DNA from: Branchiostoma floridae
Taxonomy: Eukaryota; Chordata; Leptocardii; Amphioxiformes; Branchiostomatidae
NCBI RefSeq assembly: GCF_000003815.2
Contig: NC_049985.1
Span: forward strand, 11,174,311-11,238,310
Direction: 5' to 3'
Length of the DNA stretch: 64,000 nt
This document shows positions 38,201 through 50,200 of the stretch, in pieces. A program made the translations under genes and the position numbers. A model generated the notes under the pieces. That model had not been told where the DNA came from. It saw nothing but the letters and a program-made list of their open reading frames with translations, and did no database searches. Within the stretch, counting starts at the first letter, position 1; the number at the start of each line of letters is the position of its first letter.

Positions 38201-41200
38201 TTTCATCTTTTAGATACAATCACTTATTATTATTTCGTTCCTGGTGTGAAGTAAGGTAGTCAGGGTCGTAATTAGCGGTGTATTAGGGGTGGGCTTCTTA
38301 GAGTTTCCATAACCGTTTTTTTTTATTAACTGAGAAAAATCAAACTTAAGACACTTCTTGAGCTTGAAACAGTTAATAATTGTGCCAACTTTCGCATATT
38401 TTGGCTGATAGAAAAGCAGTCTACAAAAACCTTTATTCAACAAATCATGTATTTGGCTATTAATCAAACTGCCTGAAATATAGCAACTTGCTCCATTCTA
38501 GTGGCTGTAAAAGATGAACCATTGAGAGTTCAAACATGAAATTATGTTATCTATAGAGACATTTGATATTATACAGGTGAAATTTCAGTTTCCTGCAATA
38601 GTTTTAGAATAGTAAGATCTAGAGGAACTGATCTCCTGACAAGCCTTAAAGGGGTATGGTCATCTTAAAATCATCTTAGTTGCTCATAAAAATCTGAACC
38701 ACAAATTGAGATATGTCAATCTCAAGAGGATATAGTCTTGTACATTTGTGCTAAATTCCAACTCATTCGATGAAAACATGAGCCTGTTATAAAACCAGTG
38801 GCATTACTTTTTGAACCGCCCTCGTACTATATAGACAGGATTGGTGATGCTTGAGTCAATGGAAAATTGTTTTAAGACAGAGGCTATGACCCTTTAGTCC
38901 TACCGCAGACACGGTCATTTGTACAGGTTTGACAGTATACATTCTACCCACATATAGCATTTAAATAGAAAAGAGCATTACAATCTTCTAGAAGGTGCCG
39001 AATATATACTTAAAGGCGCTCGTTTGTTTCAGGAGAGAGCTGCTCAAACTGTGTTGCAGATGTCAGAATTTCTTGAAACACCCGAGAATAAAGATGTCGG
39101 TCTCGAAAGACTGGAGGAAACAGCATCCTTTCTTTTGACAGGTAAGTTTCCTTACCTTCAAATTAAGACCGGTACCAATTGGTTTAATGTATGCAGTGTC
39201 TCATTCAGGTACAATCTGATGTGGTACATATGTATGATCATGGATGACATGTTTGTTTTGTTCGGCCCAACAGCGTGTGTTAACATACTTCGAGCTTCAA
39301 CAGCCTCGGCTACAAAGAACAAGGTTTTGCCATCATCTGAAACCCGGGAACTAAGCTTGAAAAGGGTAGGAGAAACTTTAGTGCTTAAATGATAATATCG
39401 AAATATACTTCTTACTCTTGGAGCTTTTTATTAACTAGCTAAAAAACATGGAATGTTTAGAGTAAACAGTTTAAAGTGATTCCTTAATAAGTTGGATGTT
39501 TCATGACTGATGCTGACGGGAACGTTTCTCAGTCGTTGTCAAATATAACAAAGCGCCAAGATATCGCCATATATTTTATTCTGAACGCCATACACATGTA
39601 CACACGCACGCACGCACACGCGCGCGCGCGTCTCTCTCTCTCTCCCCCTCTCTCTCTTTCTCTCCCTTTCTATCTCCCTCACACGTTTTTATTACCGTTT
39701 TTACGTCTGTATATTCGTTTCATTACAGAACAGAAATGCCACACAGACAACTTTTGATGCGATCGGAAAGCTAAATGCTGCGGTACTACATCAGAAGGTC
39801 CCGGGAGAGAGCCCGACGACATTCTCTGTAGGTGAATTCAGTTCGGCGGTTGAAAAACAGCGGTGTGATACAACTGCCTACGAGAAACCGCTCGTTTTTC
39901 GAGTAAATGGCCAATCAGGAACGTTTTTCGTGGTTGAAAAATTGTCAAGATTACTTGGGGACAACTGTGAAACACAAGGAGATGTCGGAATAGAGGTAGG
40001 TAATTAATGGTACTCGATAAGAAGACGCTTTATAATGATTTTGGCTATTGCTTGATTGTCAGTTTCAATTCAGTAATACCATGTTTCAACGTGCTTAGTT
40101 CATGCATAGATTCATTCTGACTAAATCCATTTCGTTTTGAAGAATTTAAAAACACCGCGGAATCCTTACGCCTTCGCCGACACGTCTGACAATGTCAAGT
40201 CGGAAGTGGCAGGACTACAGTTCATGCAGAACGGCAGTCCCTTGGAGATCCGGGACTTATCCAACCCTGTGGAGGTCTTCACCCGACGCTTGTCATCTCA
40301 GAAAGAACAAGCAATGACTGAGCTAGGAACGACAGAACCTTCTTGGAAGAAGAACACAATACGGGTAAATATGCGATACGTTAGTCTTACTGGTCTTCAT
40401 CAAAAGACTGCTGCCATGTCAATATTTCTGACCTGTAAATTTACGATACACATTGCGTTATTAGGAGTAAAAGGCCATTTTTTGATGATTTCTTTACATA
40501 AATAAACGTGAGTAGTAGATCCTTGCTTATGTCGTGTATGGCTCCTATTGTTCGTTTTCATTATTTCCCAAGCGACGATTGTTTGTTACTGTTATACTGA
40601 ATAGCCCTACATTTCAATGTCATCTCTTTTTTTCTGTCAACTCATCCTGTCCCTTAGACGAAATTACATCCTTATTGTTGCCTTTTCGGTAAAAGATTAT
40701 TGTTTTCTTGTGCAGACTCATCAGTTCAACGCGACTCAGGGGAAGTCCCTGCACATCACGGTGACGCCTCACCTGGCAAATGTGTCTGTCCGACTGCTCC
40801 TGAAGCAAGGGCAAGAACCAGTCCGGATTGATGAGTTCGACAGGAATATAACACTACCGCTACCAGGTTTGCACTTACCAAAACTGTATCAAGTTAACTT
40901 ATAAGACTCGGAACCTGATAGGTCCTGGGTTCGATACTCGCCTTGCCTCGACTTTGTGCTCCAAATAAAGTCACAATGGTCTATGCATTGGACAGACCAT
41001 TGATTTTACATACGTTGATCATAAAAAGGTATGTTTATATGTATATACAGATGGCGACCTGTACACCTTGTCACTGGGCCAAACAGAAACTTTGACAGCA
41101 GATAGGTGGACTTGGTTCATACCCGGAAGTGATCATGACGAAGAGGATCCTGTGGAGTACACGTACCACCTAGGTATCAAAACACATTACACTCACATAG

Positions 41201-44200
41201 CTAAATTGAAAAAAAAATTTAAATTGTATAATACTTACCTTTCTTATTACAGTATATAGTATATAGTGCTGCATTCTGGCTCTAATTCAAATTCACGCGT
41301 ATATTACGTACGGCCCCCTTTCCACTAGACGTGATCGTGCTGCGCTCTCACTGCTACCCAACACGGATGTGTGTAACCTTCAATTTCATACTGAGTATAT
41401 GTATGATACAAAGTGTAAAAGTCTATCGTCAAAATATTCGGTTTTTTCTATACAATTGGTTGAGCGAACTGTCAAATTTTAGGTTGCAGAGAGAGTGCGG
41501 CGAGAGCGCCGTCCAAGTGGAAAGGGGGTACAAGACTCGGAACAATATATAATAGAAGAAGTTATTCGCCTGCAGCCCTCTATGGTAATCTAAGTGCATT
41601 TTCAGTCCACTACCATTTTCTGCTCAGTCATTAGTGGCTTATTCAGATACCTTTGAGTCACTATGTAATAAGATACTTGTATAAGGACACCGAAGGAAAT
41701 GTCAAAATTACGATTTGATTCACCATCATTTATCATGGGTCAAACGCGGCATACGTCCGATGTATGATCCTCTGTATGATAGAAATGACTACAGTCTTGT
41801 GTATAGCATTGCAGATTTGTCTTAGTTAATACAAATGTACCATCAAACGTTACTATGTTGTATTGCATATGTTGTATGAATGCATGCATGCATGAGAAAA
41901 GTATTTTACAATTTCAATTTCCACACATTTCAGGGGTGCAGCATGTCCCGCACACTGAACAAGGCGATGTAACCCATTCGGTTCCTCCTGAGTATCGCGG
42001 AGAGAACTTCACATTGAACTACACAGTTCAGATCTACTCCACACAATGTCTCTATTTCAACGAGGAAATAGAAGACTTCAGATCAGACGGCTGCCAGGTA
42101 AAAATAGGAAAGTCTCATCAATAACATATTGCAATGATAAAAGTTTTCATGTCAACAAAGTACAAACCATCATTGTCTTCTATCCAGGTCTGCCAATCCC
42201 AAATGCTGTATTGTTTTTCCATTCTAATGTATTTTTCATTGTTGGCGTCAAGTTTGATTTCCAGTCGTGATGCTAATACGGAGGGGGGCAAGGGGCCAGT
42301 CCCTGGCCTAGGCACTTAGGCAATAGGCAGGATGCTAATATCAGCAGTTTGCTAGAGTTCATTGCTACTGCTTCTTGTACATTTACATGTTTAAATCATT
42401 TAAAGTACATACTTAAGTATTTCTAAAACAACATTTGGGGATAATAACATCATCTAATGTTATGTTTGCTTTTATTCCTTGTATATGTGTTCAGCCCGGG
42501 CCTCTCACCAACACCAGTCTGTCACACTGTCGGTGCGACCATCTAACAGCGTTCGGGTCCGGCTTTCAATTCTTCATCGCGCCCAACAAACTCAACATCC
42601 TCAAGGCGTTTCAAACACGTAAGTTCAAACAACAAATATCTATTGCACCCCCACCCCCATCCATGTTTGTTAAAACAATCTAAGTATAACAAGTATCTAA
42701 TCACAGCTTCACCTCAATCAAAACTAGAGTTAAGCGACCTCATGCCTCCATGAAATATTTTGCGCTTTTGTAAATTTCATACAATAGACAAAGACATTAA
42801 CATAATTTATGCTTGGTGTTGTTACTAACGTACATATGTCACAATTATTAAATTCATTAATCATAAAGCGGTTTTGCAATATTCACATAAATAATGCAAG
42901 TAAGTTCCTCATTACCATACTTGGTATCTGCTTATATTCCACCTATCATAATAAACATATGTTACATTTATGGAAGTCCAGTTATTGAAAACAATTGAAT
43001 TATACAATTTTCATCATTAACTATGCAAATTAAGTCTCCATTTGCATAACATGTATATCATTATGAACATCTTTGCCTAAGCTACCTGCAAGCCTAAAAT
43101 GATGCCAATCCGTCAGTTTTTTCTGCAGTTATCCTCTTTGGAACGTCTTAACAAAAACGCCCCTGCAGTTTAGAAATTAAATGTTAGTGGGCTGAATCTT
43201 GCCCTACTTTGTCATGACACTGAAAGCTATCTACCACACAAATGTCAAGACCATATCACGTCCAGGACAAGAGATACATAGAAAAAACTGCTATGATAGA
43301 ATATTCTCATTAATTATGTAAATGTACTCCTAGTTTGCATTATTAGAATCACATTTTGCATTATGAAAATCCGTTGTTCCCTTCTTGAGTTATGAAAAAG
43401 GTCTTTTTTCCAACAAACCCTACCCATTTTGCTATTAGTAACTACTTGGTATGGCCCGCCAGTCTGGAAACTGACATGCGGGGTCAGGGAGTCTGACCCG
43501 TGGGCCTTGGGAATCCGTCAACTGTCAGGTACAGCTGCGAGGGGTGGAATAAACCACTAGTAATGCTTCAGAAATGTTTGACAAAAATGCCCCTGCCATC
43601 CCAAAGCTAGCCGTTATGGGGCCAAAACTATTGTCACTAACTCCTGAGATCAATAGCTATCTAACACCAAATAATCGTGACCATAGCTTGTTCAGAGCAC
43701 GAGATAGCAAGACCGGAAGTTGTGCTGCAGTACCAAGGGAAGCCTCTAGGGGGCCCAAATTATAATCATTTTCAGCTTTTGTCACACCCTACCAACACAC
43801 CAAGTATGAAACCAATCCGTCCAACCGTTCTTGAGTAATCTTGTTCACAGACAGACAGACAAACGCAGGGTAAATTATAATCTCCATGACTTGTCGTGGA
43901 GGCAATAAAAAACACGGACATCAGATACTTCAGTGGACGACAGATTCTGGCCAAGATTGTGGAGCTCAAGGACGTTTTGCGAAACCAATGCCTTTGTGGT
44001 ATCTGTTTTTATTTCATTTTCTCTAACGTATTTCCCCTCCATTAGTGAACTTTAAGGAGAACCCAGTTGTTCTGATCGCGCTCAGCGTTGTGGTTGGGAT
44101 CTACCTCCTCACTGTGATCTGGGCCCGGCGGAAAGACAGACAAGATACAAAGAAGGTATAATAATACAGCTGTGTGTGTGACAGATAGGTGCTTAGTTAA

Positions 44201-47200
44201 TTCATTTGGATGATGTATACGGTATAATAACGCGTTATTCCTTTCAGGTAGTATAGCTCTGTGTATCTTTTATCAATTACCATGGGAGCCCTGCAATGGG
44301 CCTCCGACAACGCTTTACACTAATTAATTTAGAAGGACCATCTAAGCACTACAAATATGTAGAAATACACTTATGCATAATTTACCCACTTGGTTAAAAA
44401 AACTACGTAAATTAAATAGATTTACAGAATTACAGGACAAGTTACGGTATGCAGGTCTCCTTATCGGCCATAAAAGGGGATAAAGTTACTGCTGAGACCT
44501 ACCGCCATACTTACATCTGTCTGATATGGTTTTCCAGGTTGGGGCGACGATTCTTCGCGGAGATCAGAACGGTTTCAACGACCACTTCTACCAGATCATA
44601 GTTCTAACGGGATCGAGGTCTCAAGCCTCCACATCTGCCAGGGTGAGAAACAGTCGACTTTCATTGCAAAGTTGTCTGCCATATACTAGTAACTTGTGTA
44701 ATTTTTCATTGTTGTGGACATGATGACTCGTTATCTTCTCTATCCATACAATATAACATGTACACATCATACATTTCTTTTTGGCACACAGCCATCAACA
44801 GAAAATTTTCTCTTTAATTAGGTCTTTTTGACGCTGATTGGAGAAGGGGGCAAGTCTGGCCCGCATGAACTCGAGGACAATAACCGCACGATCTTCAGGG
44901 AGGGAGGAGTGGACACTTTCATCTTGCCGACTAGTCGCCATCTTGGATCCTTGTACGCCGTGCACGTGTGGCACGACAACACAGGACCTTGTCCTTCATG
45001 GTGAGTACTTTCGACTGACTGATATCAGTAGTGTGTAGTCAGCAGGATAGTATTCTGTGTTCAGGCGGCTATTCATTTGCATAAGTTATGCAATGATAAT
45101 GTAGATATGCTAATGACTTGCTAAAGATCATCTAATGGTATACTTATGGTATGCTAGTACACGGCAATTATTGCGTGATAATGACAAGCAAACAGTACAA
45201 GGGGAATCATCATGACATCCAAAGTGTTTGCATGCTGTCCTTGTTTTGTACACAGGAACTCACTTTGTTATCGTCTTTTTCCCAACCAACAGGTTTCTGG
45301 ACAAAATCATTCTGCAAGATCTTAGCGACGGCAAGAAGTACTCTTTCCTGTGCCAGAGGTAATGAAAACTGACTGATGCAACACATACATGTAATGTATA
45401 TGAGATGATAACTTTCTACTGTAGTTCCCAGTGTCTTTGTTTTCTTTTTTGCTTTGCAAAACAATTTGTGTTGTACCTGGCAGATGGTTAGCTGTGGAAG
45501 AAGGTGATGGAAGGGTAGACTGCTTGCTCTCGTCAGCCACCGACAAACAAATATCAACCCTTAGCCAAGTCTTCAGTTCACAGACATCCAAGGTGCTAAC
45601 TTGATACATTTTATGGGGTTAAAATTTACCAAAAATATAAGAACCTGAAATGATATTTCATAATTATGTTTGGATTAAAAACGTTTTGCTATGCTTGAGA
45701 CATGTGCGTATTTTTTGTAGTTTTTACGCCTAGTGAAAATATCACTTAATTCATCTGAAACACAATTAGAACCATATTTGTTATTAACACGCGTTTACGT
45801 GTTAAAATATTTAACTGAATAACTAATCAAGTCTCCCAAGTACATGTACACGTATAGTCTTGCGGCAAAGTCTTTCAGATATTTCAGATTTTTGATATTG
45901 CCAGCAATAAAACTCACCGCACCATTTTTGTATCATATGATGTAATCCGTACAGTAACACCTTATTCTGTGTCCCAAAGGCCTTCAATGATGGTCACCTG
46001 TGGTGCTCAGTGGTGGGACGGCCTGCCTACAGCCCCTTCACCCGTGTCCAGCGCGTGTCCTGCTGCCTGTCACTGCTGCTCTGCACCATGGTCACCAACA
46101 TCATGTTCTTTGGCCGGGAAGCTGACTTCAGCAAACCTCCTCCAGTCGACATCCTTGGTTTTAAAGTGCAGATCCCGATATCGTGGGCTCAGGTATCAGT
46201 CTTGCCTATTACGTCCTAAAAGAAAATGTATAGTGTACTCTACAGGTGGCCGCTTCTTTCGTAGTATATGATGTGTCCAGTCGATCTTGACTCGTCCACG
46301 TAAAAAATGCTTCCACTGAAATGTGTGATTTATAACGTATTGATTTCACACTACTTACAGTTCATGATCGGCGTACAGAGTTGCCTCATCATTTTCCCCA
46401 TCAACCTTGTCATAGTGGAGGTTTTCCGCCATGTTGCATCTCCCCCAGAGAGGAAGGCCAAAGATCAACATGTTTCAAGTGGTGGGTAGAAAAAAGATGT
46501 ATATCTTATTATTGTAGCAACAAGTATGGAATGGTTGATTGCAGACATGTAGATCTGATCAAATGTTACATGTTCAAAACGTATTGCACGATAGCTGATG
46601 GCTGCTTCGTGGGGGGTTAACAAAAACGAGAATTTTCTAAGGTTCCATTGCCCTCATAGCGCAGAACTCATGATATCTTTCTCCCCTATAGCTTCTTCGA
46701 CGTCCTCAGATGTCATTGATCTTGAAGAGATCGAGCTTCAAAAGATTGACAAGGCCTGGGACTTCTACCGGCAACCATACACCGGTCGGTGGTCATTTTC
46801 ATGTATGATATATTCGTACGGTGATTAATCGCGATTGCCTTCGAGATTTTTTGTCTTGATTCTCCTCATAATAATTGATGCTTTAATGTCCAGATAAGAA
46901 GATGACTGAGGACAAGAGGAAAGGTTGGATTCTTCCGTGGTGGTGCGTTTTCATAGGTGAGATATCTGATAGAAAAGATACTCGGAATATGTAAACTAGG
47001 ATAGATATTTACGTACGTTGTCATTGAAGGCAAGCATTATTATTGTAACAGTGACGATATCAATACGTAGCTCACACTGACGTGAGACAGCCATTCTCTA
47101 ACTGTGCTGTAGGGTTGATGTGTTCTAGTCAGAACTGACCGATACCATAGAGGGGGAATGTTTATGATGCTTCCTCATCTTCAACATGTGTCAGTGTAAA

Positions 47201-50200
47201 TAAGAACAAATGTGTAACTTTCCATCTGCGTTTGTCTCCGCTAGCCTGGTTCCTGGTTTTTGCCAGCTGTTTCCTTTCTGCACTGTTCACCATCCTGTAC
47301 GGGCAAGAGTACGGCCGGGAGAAGGCTGAAGCCTGGCTCTTCATCTTCTTCACGTCCTTCTTCACGGATCTCCTCATCCTGCAGCCCGTGAAGGTGGTTC
47401 TGCTGGCAATCGGGCTCACACTGGTGCTGAGGGTAAGTCACACTGGTGCTGAGGGTAGGTCAAACTGGTGCTGAGGGTAGGATCTTGCAGAATACCTCGT
47501 ATTATCATATTAAGTACTTTTGAAGTGATCTACGTATACGGTACAATAATGTGTTGATAGAGTACTGAATGAAGCTTGGCAATGCCAAATAATAGTACCA
47601 GCAAATATCTCAACTGAATAGAACTGAGGCTATTGACAAAAATCCTGTTAATACGAAATTTATGACATCTTTGACAGGATGTCCTTGTCTCCATAAGATT
47701 TTTGGCACTATTGACAAGATGTGAATGTAACTAACATCTGATGCACTATTAACATAGTATTCCTTTGATAACATTGTAAATGACACCTTATATGTCTTGT
47801 TGAAGTTTGTATAACATCACTAGTGCTCATGTCGTGACTTTCAGAAACCTCATGACGATGCAGAAAACCAGTCGCCAACCCTAGACTACGACGAAGTGTG
47901 CGCCTACCTATCTACCATCAAGGTGAAGTAACATGGGTTATATGTTCGGGTTTTAGTAGAAGTTAGGTTCAGCCAGTACCAAAACGGAAGGCTCTGTGTT
48001 GTTTCGATCTTACATGATTGTGATAGGTCGGGATGAGCACCACAGAAAATGATGCATTTGCAATCATTACGCTTCGGGATCACGAACAAGTTTACAAGTT
48101 TCAATGACCTCAATTGTTGTCGACTGAGAGCCTTTTGTGCGGTTTCTAATGAAACATTTCACCACATCCATCCAACAGGCGACTCCTGTGAAGAAATGCC
48201 GCGAAGAACCACCGGACCCGACCAAGCTGGCTGAAATGCGGGTCCGCCGTTTTGTCGAGATCAGCATGAAGAGCGCCCTCTACGAGTTTGCGTTTTACTT
48301 CATGTTCGTCCTGGTGTTAGCGGTCATTGCCAATGGACCACGTGACACCGGCATGTTCCACATGACTCAAAATCTTCGGCAAACTATGAACAATGGAGAT
48401 GATTATTCTTTTAAACAGGCGAGTGCAACTAATAGAATAGCCACGAGATTATGTCATTACCTGTGTTCAAATTCAAGGTATAAGAAAAAATATGAAGCAA
48501 GCAGTTAACAATTTACCTTGACTTGTAAACACCTTCATATCTTGTGTCCTTACAAACGACCACAATGTTCACACATTTTCCAGAAAACATAAACACAGCT
48601 TCGTGAGTAGTTTGTTTCCATATTGATGACGATTCGTTTTAAAGCTGATGATATTTATGTACCTACTCATTCACGACTACGCAGGGCATGTTGTTCTTGC
48701 GATTTTCGATCAAATTGTTGCACATATTCCGTTTCGTGGATCTTACAGATCAACGACGTTCAGAGCTTTTGGAACTTTATACGATACACACTGAGTCCTG
48801 CGTTATACGGCAACCAGTGGTACAACGGTGGCAGCAGGGAACCTGGTGGATTTATGACGGACAAGACGTCATATGTAGTCGGAACTGTCAGACTAAGGCA
48901 GCTGAGGGTGGCCAAAGGTAAGCAAACACTATCTCTTCCAACAAACACTGTTTAATGACTCAGTTTAAGATGGAAAATTAATTGATTTTTCATTCACGTT
49001 TATAAACAAAGTCTCCACTGAAAATAGGGCCATAATATTACGTGTGTCTCACATATGTTTCCACAGATAGTTCATGCAAGTTGGCCGAGCCAGTTGAAAG
49101 TATCTTCCAGGACTGCACCAATGCGTATTCCTACTTGACCCAAGACAGCAGCAGCTATGGGATGGGTTGGTCGAAGACGCCTCACGCAAATGCAAGTTCA
49201 CTGGTGCAAAATGAAACCAATCCTTGGGTGTACCGTCATTCTGCAGGTACTTCCATTTCATATCACACTCGGTAGGTTAATCTGGGTAGGTTACGGCCCC
49301 CCAAATCTTCAATTTATATGACCTTAGTTGAAGTGTGTGGATGGGTTGGTTATTTGGTCGGTCGGTCGGTCGGTTGGTTGCTTGGTTGCTTGGTTGCTCA
49401 GTTGGTTTGGTTGTTGGTCAGTATTCAATTTTGTGTCGTGTGATGATTGTCTTTGGTGTGACTGACTCATTCCTTTCTATATGTGCTATAACGCTGTCCT
49501 GCTGCTGTCACAGATAACCCGGTAGTAGGGACACACTCCACCTATTGGGATGGGGGCTACTACGTGACACTCGCCAACATCACGCCCACCGCTGTCCTCG
49601 CCACCGTGGCACAGCTGGAGCCCAGCGGCTGGATCGATCGGTACACCCGAGCCGTTTTCATCGAGATGACGATCTACAATCCCCACGCCAACCTGTTCTC
49701 CGTGGTGAACCTGCTGACTGAGTTCACTGCCATTGGAAAAGCCTATCCCCATGTGGACATCACTACAGTCCGTCTCTACCGCTTCCAGACCATCTGGGCT
49801 TGGGTTGTGGTCGGCTTTCAGGGACTCTTCATCATCTTCACCTTGTACTTCGCTTTCAGGGAATGTGAGTACACATATCCATCACGTTTTTGTCCAATGC
49901 TTCAATGTGTTCAATTCTAATGCACTGGTATAAAACTCTTTGCAGACGCTGCTTCAGGCTTCTACTTTGGAACATTACAAAACGTCTGGTAGGGAGATAC
50001 TGAGCATGCAGCACAAATGTGATTAAACTATGTCCTCACGTTCCGCTCAAATGTGATATTTTACTCCTTAAATTTGCTGTATTACAGTGGACCATATCGT
50101 GAAGCTACGGAGCTTGTACTTGAAGACCTTTTGGGGCTGTGTAGAACTGAGTTTGGCGATCCTATCTCTAGCGGAAGTCGGGGTCATGCTGTACACATTG

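Noticed and set aside
45210-45609. Overlapping minus-strand ORFs of ~100 codons
   Set aside because: They oppose the PLAT exons of gene B and match no family.
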